Notes: a model not told the origin generated them from the letters alone. A stretch of 64,000 nt of DNA from Silurus meridionalis (GCF_014805685.1 NC_060892.1:10621490-10685489); one strand, 5' to 3'. Counted from the first letter of the stretch, positions 40,051 through 53,539 are shown. Numbers and translations: made by a program.

Positions 40051-40219
40051 AAAGTCATGTCTAAAGGAGAAAAAGAGGAAGGCATTCAGGTAGTTGGGTT
40101 GAAAGAGGCAGATGTAGAGGACAGGGGGGTATGGAGACGGATGATCCGCTGTGGCGACCCCTAACAGGAGAAGCCGAAAGAAGAAGAAGAAGAAGAAAAA
40201 GAAGAGGAAAGTCATGTCT
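40051..40219 (+). mobile_element. 5'-truncated RTE LINE 3' end
   Basis: The last about 145 bp of the RTE family (GAAAGAGGCAGATGTAGAGG ... GATCCGCTGTGGCGACCCCT) plus an AAG-rich tail. It is bounded by AAAGTCATGTCT at 40051-40062 and 40208-40219, a 12-bp target-site duplication. Confidence 0.88.
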
Positions 40220-40660
40220 GAAGTTGTGGTGAGATGTGTAATGGCGTATTGCTTTTCTTTACAGCTTACTTCTATTGTAATTATTTTGAGCTTTCTTGCA
40301 CAAATCACAACAGAACTAGAACTTCTAATCAACATTCAGGAGGGTTAACTTTATAATGTTCTGTTATCGGAAAGTGACCAGTGATCAAGTCTTTCATCAA
40401 GAATAGTAATAATCTAGAATCAAATCTGTTCTGCAGTGGCTGTGATGGAGCACAGATAACTAAACTCTTGTCTGTCTAAAGGATGTGTTTACTGTGCAGA
40501 AAGCTGAATCCACTCAGCTTTCATAATTTAATGTCGTTTTTTGACTCCCGAACAAGTTCACTTTACAGTACCTGCGCTCGAGATGGACTGTTACCGTAGC
40601 AACAGGTTTTACAGAACAGTTGGCCGATGCGCTCTCCTCTACAGAGCCAGCAGCTGCTGA

Positions 40661-40790
40661 CACACACCAGGCACACAGACTTAGCTGGAACAAGCACTGT
40701 ATACTCACACCAAGTACACAGACAGGGCCCTGGAACAAGCCCTTTACACACACAGAGCACACAGGCAGAGCTGGAACTGGCAATGAAATT
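40661..40790. repeat. minisatellite, about 44-bp units
   Basis: Three diverged copies of a unit containing CACACAGAC ... CTGGAACAAGC. Overlapping ORFs in several frames here are by-products of the repeat. Confidence 0.65.
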
Positions 40791-41495
40791 CACAAACATT
40801 TGGGCAATGCAGCATCTCATTCTACCGTCACAAACACAACCTTCAGGTTTGCAGCTCTACAACAGCAATTTATCAGCAGAAAGAAGATTTCAATACGTGG
40901 TATCGTTTCCCACATATTATTCTAAATTAAAATAATTTTCCAAAATTGCACTAGATGCATGCTGCTGCTCTTAAATGGCTCAACAGGGTTGGAAATAAAA
41001 TACTTTTATTGACTTTTATGTAAATCATATTATTAGTACAGAATAAGTGGTAAATTATTACCTATGCTACTGGCACGAGTACATTAAGTTATAATACATA
41101 AACTGCATATTCACAGGAATTTGAATTTTTTCATAGGTTGTTCATCTAATGTGGACTTCAATGTGGTCTGGCAATATCACAATAGCAATGACAATAAAGA
41201 CACAACAAGAGAGAGTTTGCTCTTCTGCTTCCCATGATCTTTCGAAAATCCTAATACAATTGTTAAACATGGGGCTTGTGGAACATTCCAGATGTTCAGA
41301 TGCTTTATAGGGGTGAATGTGAATGTGGTTGAGTCAGTAATAGACTGAAACGTGTCTAGTATGTGTGTGTGTGTGATGTTATTATTATTTTCATAATAAA
41401 TAATGGATGAATCCTAAAAGACCTTTTGTAGTATTTTAAGGTGAATTGTATTGTGGTCAGGGATGAGAGGAAATGTTAAATGCTGTAGAAGAAAC
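40791..41495. other. non-coding sequence
   Basis: Nothing recognised. Confidence 0.45.
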
Positions 41496-41497
41496 AC

Positions 41498-41765
41498 CGA
41501 CCAGGCATAACCTTATGACCACCAATCAGGCATAACATTATGACCACCTGCCAAATATTGTGTTGGTCCCCCTTTTGCTGGCAAAACAGTCCCAACCCAT
41601 CGAGCATTAACACCATTAACTTCTTCAGTGATCCTTGGCTGCACCTGTTGCCAGTTCACCACTGTTCCTTTTTTGGACCACTTTTGATAGATACTGACTA
41701 CTGCAGATGCTACTAGATTCTGCTACTACCCCAAAAGAGCTGCAGTTTTGGAGATGCCTAAACCC
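41498..41765 (-). mobile_element. internally deleted Tc1-like element
   Basis: The order AGGCATAACATTATGACCAC, then TTGTGTTGGTCCCCCTTTTG, then ACCACTTTTGATAGATACTG is the reverse of a common fish Tc1-like family. The central transposase part is missing. Confidence 0.65.
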
Positions 41766-42149
41766 AGTGGTTTGTAAAGGTCTCTTGTTTTTATTTTATA
41801 CACATTTGTAAAATGTAATATCGTTGAAATATTCAGTGGAATCGCCCATGTAAGTTAAAACACCCAGAGATAATGGACAAAATGAAGTCAGTGTGGTGTT
41901 TTGTGCACCAAGTCTATTAAATTCTGCTTCTGAAATGATATCAGATCCTACATTTTGCTCCTTTATGACTACATTTGAGAGGTGGTTCAATGCTCACTGA
42001 TTAAAATGTTAGATGTCTGATCAGAAGCTCATGAAATCCCTGCCCCAACCAACATGGCCCTTAACTGGTCAGTTTTTATAAATGAGATCATTGTCAGTTT
42101 CTCTGAATAAGAGCATCTGCCAAATGCTGTAAATGTAAACTCTAAACAA
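41766..42149. other. non-coding sequence with SINE tail remnant
   Basis: The end (about 42095-42137) carries CATCTGCCAAATGCTGTAAA, the tail of the SINE family found next. Confidence 0.5.
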
Positions 42150-42325
42150 GGAAGGTTGTAGCTCAGAGGTTAAGGCATTGGACACTGGATTAAAATGTCA
42201 TAGGTTCAAATCCCAAGACCACCAAGCTGCTACTGCTGGGCCCTTGAGCAAGGCCCTTAATCCTCAACTGCTCAGTTGTAAGTCACTAGATAACGGTGTC
42301 TGCTGAATGCTGTAAATGTTACTGG
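42150..42325 (+). mobile_element. tRNA-derived SINE
   Basis: It shows a box A-like TAGCTCAGAGGTTAAGG and a box B-like GGTTCAAATCCC. The body is GGGCCCTTGAGCAAGGCCCT and the tail GCTGAATGCTGTAAATGT. The same body is seen at 6133-6265 and 53623-54136. Confidence 0.8.
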
Positions 42326-42404
42326 TTCCTTTGTCATTTTATTAGCTAGCTTTCCGTAAACTGCATATTAGTAGACTAATAATATATGACTTCTGCTATA
42401 TGTA

Positions 42405-42730
42405 TATATGTATATGTACACCCACCAACTCCCCTCACACGTGAGTTCAACATGATCTCACTTCTGCACACACCCTACTGGCCAGATTTGGCTCCTGTGA
42501 ACTTCACCCTCTTCCCAAAGATGAAGATCCATCTGAAAGGACACCAAAATAGCAGAAGGTGCTTGACACGCTTCGATAAGAAGACTTCCAGGACACATTC
42601 CAGAAGTGGCAGGAACGCTGGGAGCGCTGTATTGCTGTGTGAGGGGACTATTTTAAGGGTAATAGTGTTTAAATGTAGATCAATGAAGTACTTTTATGTA
42701 AACAGAGCTAATCTCCAAACTTTCTGATAC
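42405..42730 (+). pseudogene. mariner transposase remnant, C-terminal
   Basis: The frame reads HTPYWPDLAPVNFTLFPKMK, matching the mariner PYSPDLAP-(C/A)DF-LFPKLK block. After a frameshift it reads DTFQKWQERWERCIAV, the usual C-terminal helix. It is broken by frameshift and stops; the N-terminal part is absent. Confidence 0.75.
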
Positions 42731-44640
42731 CCACCAGTATGTCCTCTGTCTTTCACTCTGTATATTTCATTGCCTTTAATTATCAGTGCAAAACTTATAA
42801 ATATCATTCTACACATTCACTTACACATACAAATGTGATCCTCTTGCCTAACGCCTGCAGCTTCCTGAACTAATCGTGTATTTACTGTCTGTCCACTGTC
42901 CAGAATGATTCTATTATGGGTCCAGATTTTGTTGGAAATCTATTCCATGGACACAGAGTAGTGTAATTGATCAGAATGATAACACTTTTGTGGCCAAAGA
43001 ACACCAAACATGAAGATTAATGATGAAAATAATAACCGTTAATCTGTGATTTGACGTGATATACTGATCCATTACCCTGTGTCACATTAACTCGGTTCTC
43101 AATGTGACGCTCATTAAATAATTCAATGGAGGCCACAAATTTAATGATTTTCCCACATGCTCAAAACTTTAGTATCCTGTAATATCAAATCATCTCATGA
43201 AAAAATAACCTTCATGTCATGAGGTATTCCAGAGTACAACCTTCAGCTTGAACTGGACTGTACACACCAAAACTGAGCCTAAGTAAAGTTTATCACTTTC
43301 ATATAATTTAGAGCATGAACAATTGATTTAAAGAAGGATTTTATAGAATTATTATAAAGGTATATGCATTAGAAGTAAAGAGAGAATCACAGCAATTCAT
43401 TATCGGTTTTTAATTATTTTAAGGGCAATATTATATTTTTGCCCCCAAATAAAGAGTCAATGATAAATAAAGTATTTTTACAAAATAGTGAAACATATTT
43501 AAAAAAAAACATCTGCTTTTTCTTATACAGTTTCACAAATTATATACAGTCTTAGTTTTGTCCCTTTACACAATTCAGCAAGAAAACAATACTGTACCTT
43601 CAAGTACTGAATATTTCTTACTTTGTTTTTGTTTGTATTAACAAAAGGTTTGCACTCCTGAGAAAATGCTGCATTGTTCTTTAGTGCATTTTAATAATTA
43701 GTTAATGCTACACAATCTGACTTTGATGAGCAATTATAAATACTTTGCCTGATTTTGTGTTTTTCCTGTTTGATCCCACACAAAAGTGCTGCCAGAACTT
43801 AAACTGCATACGTTCTCAATTTTATAAGGCTATAAAGGGAAAAAAAAGATTTCCCTTTTTGTGTACAAGGACCATTTTCTCCTATCAGAGTGCAGTTCTT
43901 GAGCCATATACACACACACACATTGGTATATGACCATTCTTCATGATAAACAGCACAGTACTCTTTGTCACCTCCTGCTGGGTCGATTCATTCAGTGCAA
44001 GCGAGTGCTAGCTGAAACAAACAAAAAGCAACAGCTTGACTGTGCTTGAGGCACAGACATTAAGTCAATGTGTGAATTATGAAGAATGGATCCAATCAAA
44101 GCCTACAAAAGCGGATTGAATAAACCCATTTGACTGAAATGTATCTGTGTAAAACATTTAGGTGTATTATTTAAGAAGAAAATAAAAACATGATGTAAAT
44201 AAAAGTGGTTGTGGCGATTGTTGGGCTCTGTGCCTAGTGGTGTGAATGTGAAGTTGATGCAGTTTTTAGTGAGTGTTGCAATTTTCTGTGCACACACACA
44301 CACACACACTCCCTGTCCAGCAGGTCATTTCATTTCTTTAATTTCTACAATATTTACAGTTTGACTTTTTTTAGTCTTGTTTTGCCAGAAATGCGTCTAG
44401 AATGTCAGCAGGACCTCCACAGTATTTAATATCACACGATGTGATACGTCATAATGTAAGTTATACCAGTTGGTGAGTATATTAGATCTCTGTAATAGTC
44501 TTGGATTAATAATGTCTATGCTGATTGTCACCGGAGGTCTATAAAGTGCCTTATTGAATTCAAATCTCTTCTCGTGAACTTTTTGGTGTAATTACACACA
44601 ATAGGTTTGACTGCTTGGAATAAATAAAAGGGAGTTATGT
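42731..44640. other. non-coding AT-rich sequence
   Basis: No gene. Short CA runs occur at 43909-43922 and 44289-44309. Confidence 0.5.
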
Positions 44641-44776
44641 TTGAATCCTTTTTGTATTTTGCCTTCCAGGATATATATATATTTCTGGGGCGCTATTCAT
44701 ATCGTGGTCAGACTGCTGAAGTGTGAGTGTGTAACATCCAGAGGGGATTCACTCTGCGAATTGCACATACAGAAAC

Positions 44777-45163
44777 ATGTCCCGCGTGTACGCGACACAT
44801 ATGCAGGACGTGGAAATATTTCAGGGCAAATTCAGTCCAATTAGCGTGCCGGAGCGTGCCAGGGACACGGCGCGGGCACTTTGGCAGGCGTCCTGCACTG
44901 AGTTACATTCAGCCGCTGCAGATAGCTTAGAGAACGAGGGAGTTACGAGTTGCGAAGGCCAAATCAGCAGAAGAAAATCTCTCCTTCCAGTGGAGGCTCT
45001 GTCAGTGGCAGCAGATGGGATTCTGGAGAAAAGGACAGAGGTGACCTTTATAGACTTTGTAAAAAAAGAATTCTTTAGCATTAAACCTATAGATATTTCT
45101 AACGATCAAATGTCTCCTCTCTTCTGTGTTTCTCTTTATCCTATCTTTATATTTAACATTTGA
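44777..45163 (+). other. CpG-rich orphan ORF, possible first exon
   Basis: The frame opens MSRVYATHMQDVEIFQGKFS with A at -3 of the ATG, continues through ERARDTARALWQASCTELHS, and stays protein-like to about residue 88 (ILEKRTE). At that point a gtgacc could be a splice donor; the remaining codons look intronic. The stretch 44790-44960 is rich in CpG against an AT-rich background. I do not recognise the protein. On this strand it would run toward the 3' end of akap13. It could equally be a CpG-rich regulatory element. Confidence 0.3.
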
Positions 45164-46445
45164 ACCCTATACGGTATTATTTGTAATGTACAATTGCATC
45201 GTTGCACTCCTACAATACGTGTATTGTATATACATATGTATATTTGTATATTTATAATCGATTTATTTATATACATTGCTGGTCAGATGCTAACTGCATT
45301 TCATTGGCTCTTTACTGTACTCCGCACAATGACAAAGTTGAATCTTATCTAATCTAATCTAAAAAATAATGACAATGGTTTGGTTGAATTTCAGGGTCTT
45401 TACATATTTTTATATCCACAGTATTTCAGTAGGGGGTTGGGGATGGAAATGTTGATGAAATGATGCTTACAAAACAATATTTAAAAATTTCTCATTTTTG
45501 TTCCCAATTTTATTTTCTCATTGTAAGGATTCCTTGTAAGAAGTTTAAAAATTGCACTAAATAATAAAAATAAAATAGTGAAATGTAGTTAAAGTATTAC
45601 TATTTATTATAATGCCAAAATTCCTTCTAAATAATAATGACCTGTACAAACTTGCACCAGCATGGTGTTTGATTTGAATTAACTTTTTACCACTGACGGC
45701 TTTCAAACAACATAACAAGGACAAATATACTGTATGGAGTGCATGGCTTCATGTTTCTTCAAGGTTAAACAAGCACTACATAACGTACCGGTCCATACAT
45801 TCTTCTGTTTTAGAGGGAAAAACAAATACTTTGTAATGTACCTTTGGTATATTCTACATTAAGGACTTAAAACCTTTGCCTTTATATAATAAACTGGAAA
45901 ATATATAGTTTCTTAAAATATATAGCAAAGAATAAATTAACGTATTGACTTGAAGCAGTATGATATATTTTATTTAATTAAATATAGCTATTTAATTAAA
46001 ATGCTTGCAATGTTTTATAATATTATTATTTAATTTGCTTTATAATTATGTACAGGTTATTATTAGTACACTGCGTAACATCGAAATGGACCTATTCATA
46101 ATGAAATTATTTACAGCACATTTTTAGTGTTGATAAAAGGTTTATGTGGAATTGTTCCCAAGACCAGGTATAATTATGATAAATACTGTAAACGTTTGGT
46201 AGAAATTGTTACCAAGTTTTGATCCTTTTGAAAGTGCCTTCCAAGATTATTTACAATATTATGTATTATTTATATATTGATTTATGAGGTAATTAGCTTT
46301 TTGTATAACATGGTTCCATAGCACAAGATTCTATTCTGCTTCTGTTATGTTGCTCTAACATTCCCACCATCTGTATACACTCCTCAAATATGTGAATAGC
46401 TTCTGAGGCTGTTTTCCCATAAATAATAAGATAAACATTCGACTT
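45164..46445. other. non-coding AT-rich sequence after akap13
   Basis: It contains ACAATGACAAAGTTGAATCT followed by TAATCTAATCTA (45328-45360), a tail often seen on fish retroelements. No gene. Confidence 0.5.
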
Positions 46446-46451
46446 TTTATT
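46446..46451 (-). terminator. candidate akap13 polyadenylation signal
   Basis: The minus strand reads AATAAA here, about 115 bases after the stop codon. The 3' UTR is AT-rich and other AATAAA-like hexamers lie further on (for example near 45970), so the site actually used is not determined. Confidence 0.3.
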
Positions 46452-46565
46452 GCTGCACTGTGTAAGCAGATGGTTTGCATCAATAAGATGTTGATTATTA
46501 TGTGGTGAACAGAACATGTGGGTTAATCAGATGATTTATACTCTATCAGTCTCGATCAGTCTCGA

Positions 46566-46916
46566 TCAGTCTGGCTCATTTACCGGATTAACAATGTTAC
46601 CTGCTTCCTGAGTGGGCTTGCTCTTGCTTTTCTTTTTCTTCTTGTCTTTCTTCTCTTTTGGCCTGGTGAGCTGCAAAAGGCGGTTGGGGATCTGTTTCTG
46701 CCCCTCCGCACTCACGGCTTTAGGAGCAAAAGGATTGAAGGCGTTGAGGTTTCGGCCTTTCTGTTTGGAGTCTATTCTGGAGAGAGAATTCTTTTTTGTA
46801 CTGCTGGACTGCTCGCCTTCGTCCTTCTCCTGCTTCTTCTCTTGCTCCAAAGAGCTGCTGCTCGGAATGTTTAATGAGTCCTCGGACGTGCTTGAGAGAG
46901 TCCGGCTCAGCCGCTT
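46566..46916 (-). CDS. akap13: akap13 exon S: last coding exon and stop
   Basis: A 351-bp final coding exon: 116 residues and a TGA stop. It starts [20 protein letters not shown] and ends with the basic [17 protein letters not shown] tail and NPVNEPD. The basic tail matches the 'LTKPKEKKEKKKK' end of AKAP13. The region between coiled coil and tail is shorter than in mammals. The acceptor is gtcttctag. Confidence 0.9.
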   Translation of the reverse strand, partial: KRLSRTLSSTSEDSLNIPSSSSLEQEKKQEKDEGEQSSSTKKNSLSRIDSKQKGRNLNAFNPFAPKAVSAEGQKQIPNRLLQLTRPKEKKDKKKKKSKSKPTQEAGNIVNPVNEPD

Positions 46917-47468
46917 CTAGAAGACATGCAACCCAAAATAATCACAATCCGTTCTTTTAGCCTGTTGGTGTGTTTCCATGACTGTGTGTCATACGTGTTT
47001 TATGCAAATTATTTCTACAAATATGTATATAATATAAAGGTAAAAAACATTTAACTACAGTAAGAAGCCGTTCATTTTTTTGAAAAGTTTATAACCATTT
47101 ACCTGCAGCTTTTTTGATTTTTGAAATATTAACTAGTGTTTTGTTCATTAGTGTGTGAATTATATTAACATTTCAAAATATCATGAGTAATTCATTGCAG
47201 GTTATAAAATATTTGCAATATTCACATGAAATGTCGCATTATTTTTCTTAGCATGCTGGGAAAAATTGAAAAATGAACTGAATCACACAACAGTATCACA
47301 CACACTGTTATACAAAAAAATTATTTCATATTTTCTGTTTAGTTTCAGATAACAGCATGATGTAGTGTGTGTTATTATTCCACTTATACCACAGTATTTC
47401 CCCAATGATTAATGGTGTGGAATTTCTGAGAGACAATTTAATTCTTATTCACAAACCTTGCTATTCAC

Positions 47469-47542
<74 letters not shown>

Positions 47543-49407
47543 ACTCAGCTTGTCAATTCACAAAGTAACCATAAAGCATGAACTCCTCTGTTCCAAAATT
47601 TTTCATGTCATCAATTTTGCAAAGCACCATGGCTGTTGCAAAGTGTTTGTCTCCTAACAGAAAAATGCTGCTACATCAATGATCATTTAGTGTTTTAAAC
47701 AGCACGTTCTTAAAAATCCATTTATTACTAGATTACGTGGAACATCTGCCATACACGTTTTTCTTTATAAGCTGTTACTATTAAACGGTTAATGCATTAG
47801 AACAAATACATTATTATCATACTATTGTACATGGTTCCAATTTTAACATTATTCTAGATTGAAAGTAAACGTCGTCATGCTATTAGCACGGATTATAGCT
47901 AATCACATGATGTGCATTTGATAATTCTGTGCAAAAAAAACGCTGTTCTTCATCTAGAATGAAAAGCAGCCATCATCATCTTGTAAAAATATTGGACTCA
48001 TAATGGTAGCGTTTTATTTGTTATCTTCATTAAAGTATTTTTTTTACAGTGACATGTGCTAAATGTTTAGTGTCAGTTTTCCAAAAACTTGATACTACAT
48101 AAATTTTAAAGTATATGTAAAATATTGGAAATCACTCTTAATGAGTTTTTTTTATTATGGGTGATTTCAGAGAAGCCAGTTAAATAAATCTATATAAATC
48201 AAATGAAGATGTGGAAGATTAAACTTTGCTTGCAATGAACTGATCTAGAAACTGAGAGCTGCTGACTCTCTTACTAACTTCTTCATTGCAATATGTAGAA
48301 GGTACAATGTAACTAACACTTTTTTCAACTAGGGTTGTTTTTCGATTTGGTGTGTAGGCTCACCTCCTTCTCCCTGAGCTGTTCCAGCATCTCCATCTCT
48401 CTCTGCATCTGCTCCTTCTCTCTCTCCAGCCTCCTCTGAGAGTCCCTGAGTCTTTCCAGGTCTTTCTGGTAGTCCTCCTTTCTGGTCTGCAGCTCCCGCT
48501 GATCGTCCTCTATCTCGGAGCGCCTCCTCTGCGCCTCCTCCTCTTTGGCGTTAAGAAGATGCTCTCGGTTGCTCAGATCTCTGTCTCGTGTCTCCCATTC
48601 CCTCTCTCTGCGCTTCCTCTCCTCAGCATGAGCGGCAGCTTCCTGGCGCTGGCGCTCTGCACTGCGCTGCTTCTCCTGCTCGACTAGAGATGGAGGCCGA
48701 GACGAAGGGCGTGAGGAGGGACGCTCGCTAAGAGCCTGACGCTGTTCCTCCAGAAAGGTGTCTTGCTGAACCACCACAGCCTGGAAAATACACAAACACG
48801 TAGAGCCGTTTTTTAATAAATCCGTCTTAGATTTTTTTGCAAAGCACCTGTATGATTTATTTAAAAATGTCCTATTTGATCTTAAACTTAATAACTTGTC
48901 GGGGTGAGATAGTGCTTGCGTGTGCAAAACTGCACTGCTTATATTTCATTTTAATATTAAATGTTTGTAAATTAAATTAAGCTTTAAATTATTCTGGTCC
49001 AAAGCCAAAATGTGAAGCCACTGATTGATTATGCACCAATAGTTGTTCAAGAGTAAAACAAAACCAATTAACTCAAAGTCAATAATAATATGGCAGGAAA
49101 CTATAAGGCATATTTAAAATTTTGAGCCAATAACTTATAAACATATTACATTGTTAAATTTTAATTTTTAATAAAAGGAGACGAATGAGTGCAGGGAACA
49201 CAGATACATTCTTTGCAGTATACTTGTTTATTTGTAATACTTGTTAAAAAACTGTCTATTCAGGTAATATAAATGCTTTTTAAATATACATTTTAAAATG
49301 CTCATTTAGAAATTAAGTAAACGACTGGATGGATGGATGGATGGATGGATGGATGGATGGATGGATGGATGGATGGATGGATGGATGGATGGATGGATGG
49401 ATAGATG

Positions 49408-49464
<57 letters not shown>

Positions 49465-52400
49465 TTAGTGAACACACACCTGCAGTGAACTGAGGAGATC
49501 ATGGAGATGTGTAACGCTGCTCAGGACCTGCTGTACAAACACAATCACATCACACGTTAATCCCACTGACATTCTCATGAGCACTGCTTCACACTCCACA
49601 CTCCACGGCAGGTAGGAAAGGGGTCTTAACATCTCTTAATGTGTTTGCAAACACTGTGATCTCACTAATCACTGGGGCTGAAACAATTTTGTGTAAAAAA
49701 ATAAAAATTTCTGCTATTACTCGGTCGAGACGCTTGTATTAAAACGTGCCGTTTATTTGTTATATCAATATGATAGTTACTGTACACTTTAAAACTAAAA
49801 AAAGGTCTACAAATAAAAGATTTTGATTAATCCTGTGATGGCTTGATTCAATTTCCTGTTAAAGCCAAGGCAAGGACAACACCAGAGCTAAACAAATAGC
49901 TAGCAGCTAAATCCAGCAGCTATTGACTACTGATAACACAGTTCATTGAGACTAAAGCATGTTCAGGGGCGTTACCTCTCTGTTCCTCTTCAGCACGAGC
50001 AGCAGGTTGGTGTTTCCCCCCTGTGAAGAAGACAAAGCAGAGAGTGGAGTCCAGCTGAGACACTTCTTTAATCAGCCTGACTCTAGAGCCAAGTGGCCAT
50101 GAGCTCAGTGCTGTGCTGCTCATTACGAGCTCTAAACAGCCATGGTGCCTCCTACAGCCTTTTAACTGACACTTATTAACCTCCACACATACACTTATTC
50201 ATAGGGCAGATGCACAGGACCACAAAATCATACCCAACTTGTTATCAAAAATATGATTAAATACTAGAGGAATGTATTTAAGTTAATGTATGAAAATTGC
50301 CCCTGAGGTGAAACAGCATTTATGAGTTGTTATCGCATCTTGTATCGCATTCTACGATCTGATTAGTTGAGTGTACATGATTATTTCTACACTATCAGCT
50401 CATTTACAGGAAAGCCGCATGCACATCTTTACAGTATAGTCTAATCCAAATAATAAACAAATGTAAAAAAAAAAAAAAAAAGGTATAATTGTTTTCTATA
50501 ACGTTTCCACAACAGCCAGTTCTGACCTTTAATTTTAAGACTTTCAACTTAATTTTTTGTCATAGACACAGAAGATGTTCAGTTGAGATGTTGTATAAGT
50601 CAATTGGTGTTGTATAAGAGAACTAAATCCCTTTGGGTCACACAGCTACTTAAAAGTAATCAATTTTTGGGTGTTAACAGTAACACCACATCAGTCACAT
50701 TCTGATTCTTTTCCTATAAAATCGTTTCCAAACAAAATATGTTTTGACCAATAAGATTTTGGACAAACTACATTTTGATCTCCATACCTTTTTTAGAATG
50801 CTGTCAGACTCTGTCCTCCTCAGGTCCTCGACCTCCTCTTTATCTCCATCTGAGGAGCCAGACATACATTAGACAAAGCTGAGACAGACTAAACATTTGG
50901 ATGTAGATTCTATTGCACCAAAGCTGATCAGATGAGAAACACAGACAGTTGCTGTTCGTTTAGGAAAATTTCCCCACTGGTGAATATAATTAGCATAGAA
51001 CTGCAGCAGACATGGCAACATTTTGTTGTTGCTGCTGTAAACAGGAGACAGCGATGCCAGCAACAACAGTGTAACTGCTTCAGTACAGATTTATTTAGTA
51101 AAGAAATTTGCCAAAAATTAGGCAGATGACTTAAATGTTAATATAAAAGATTGTGTTCTTTTTGGAGGGAGGGGCTCTACTAATAAAAGCCATTCAAATG
51201 TTTACTAGAAACTTCATTCCAATTGTCATTAGATTCCTGTTGACATTTCAAAAAGAATAAAATATTGAATAAATAAAGATTAGAACAAAATGTTAATATA
51301 AAAATACAGCCAAATAAGGCTTGTCTAATATATTTATTTTTCTAGAAATTTTCCACAATATCAAAACACAAACATGAAACACGCCCTCACGTTTCGAGCT
51401 GTTCATCTGGTGGCTGTCGAAGCCTCCGAAAGTCTCGGATCTACGAGGCAGAAGCACAGGGGCCGTGGGCCCAGGATCAGTGGCCCCCTGCTGGTTTATG
51501 GCTCCTCCCAGACCACTGTGGACTAGTGTCTGCAACATCTCCACTACAGTACACAAACCCAGAGAGACACCAGCATCACTAACAGCATTACATTAAATGA
51601 GTTACCAAGAAGTCCTGCTTGACATTTAGTGGTGGAAATGAGTCCTAATGACGCCACGAGGGACACAGCTTTCATGTAAAAAAATAAATAAATAATAATA
51701 ATACAAATACAAAAAATATGCAAAAAATCTTTCTGTTGAAGTTCTCTATAAAGTGTCACGTACCTTCTCGAATTGCTTCCTTCATGAGATTCTCCCCCTT
51801 AAGCATGTCATTATTCGAGGCCCTGAACAGCATCCTGATGGCCAAAGCCGTGTCTTCACTTGATCCAGAGCCACACATGTCATGGAAGAGCTTGATCTTC
51901 TCGTTCAGGAGAGCCAGGATCTGATCATCCTTCCTCTGAAGCATCGCTAAGAGAAGAAAAAAAATATAGAAGCAAACTTAAAATAATAATAAACTAGCAC
52001 TATGTTTACTGACACGTACATTGAAATTCCACACCAGTAGTGTTTTTCCCCTCACCTCTCATCTCTTTCGCTTTGGACTCTAGCAACTTTTTATCTTCCT
52101 CCGTTTCGCTAGGGATGCCCTCGTCATCGTCCTTTTCTCTGTGAACATTCAATCAATTTGTAAGAATTCAATCCAGACCTGCTCGATTGCTTTAGCTCTG
52201 TAAAATCAGTGCAACCTTTTCATATGTGAAAAGCATGCAAATGTAAATGGATGAGAAGCATGTATATGTACCCTTTAAAATACAACAGTGATATCCAAAG
52301 TCTAATTATTAATCTTAATAACAATGATCCAGATAAATATATACAAAAGCACATCCCCTTAAGTGAGTGAACAGAAGCATATGCTAGTACTTACCTAGAA

Positions 52401-53539
52401 TGCATAACATTTTGGATAAGCTGCATCCACGTGTTGCGCTCATCTTTCGAAGTGGCATGAACTTCCACCATTTCTGGATTTGCGATGCCTACTGCAATGA
52501 TGAAGAAGCCCCGGTCCTCGTTAGCCACCTCTCTGACGATTAGCTTCTGTAGGGGGATCACAGTGGCGCGTTGGTCCTGGGGATGGTGAGTATGCAGGAG
52601 AAAAAGAGAGAGAGAGCAAGCGAGAGAGAAAATTAAGTGAAATGAACAGAGGATGTGGGCGGAGTTAGAGGGAGGCAGGGAGCAGGAGAGAAAGATAGAG
52701 GAGGGGAGAAAGGTACAAACATTATAGATCAATAAATGTGTGGTTTCACAATAACATGACATTTCATCATTAATTTTCGTTTATTATTTTTCTATGATAC
52801 ATCATTGCACAATAGCTTGCTGATAATGAACACTGTATATTCTCTAATGCTATAGGCAGAAAATACCCTTTTTATTCATAAAAAAACCCCAAAAACATTT
52901 TTTTTTAAAACACGAAATATGTACTGAGTCATAATGTCTATAAATTACACGAACAGAAGTGGCATTAAAAAAAAAAAAGGTGAAAAACTTGGGTAATGCA
53001 TTCAGCCTGGCAACAATCTGACAAAGTGATCATCACATCATAACCCTAATATTTTATATAAAACATACCAGAGAAGCAAAGACATATTTCTGGTCCTTCT
53101 CTTGCAGGAATATTAAGACATCAGAGAGAAGCAAGGCTTGGACATCTGTCACAGTGTTAAAAAAAAAAGAAAGAGTGACATTAAAATACATACCTGTTGG
53201 ACAAAACAATATTAAAATACACATGGTATATCAAAAACAATGTTTCTTTATACGTCTGTAGAGAAACATGAAGCTTTTTTTTTACCCTTTAGTCTTCCTG
53301 CTGGGGTTTTCAACTGAAGTGGTCCGTCATGAAGGAGCTTCCTTCCTCGAATCAGATCTTCTCGAGCAAACATCTGACCGCTCTTCATTCGTGTGATGGT
53401 TCTGCTGTCCGTCCGGTTATAGATCTCCTCTAGCTTCTTCTTCTTCTCCTGATCGTTCACCTTGTTGTCAACAGCACCTATTATCTCCTTGATGAGTTTC
53501 AGAGCCTGTGTGAGGTCCTCGTACTCCTCTTCGTTCTCT

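Noticed and set aside
40514..40935. Several overlapping 85-102-codon ORFs on both strands
   Set aside because: Open frames in many phases arise from a 44-bp minisatellite with few stop-forming words; no single frame is protein-like beyond the repeat.
46612..46920. 102-codon plus-strand ORF
   Set aside because: Antisense shadow of akap13 exon S.
49326..49465. CRISPR-like array
   Set aside because: Simple tetranucleotide repeat without spacers; the sequence is eukaryotic.
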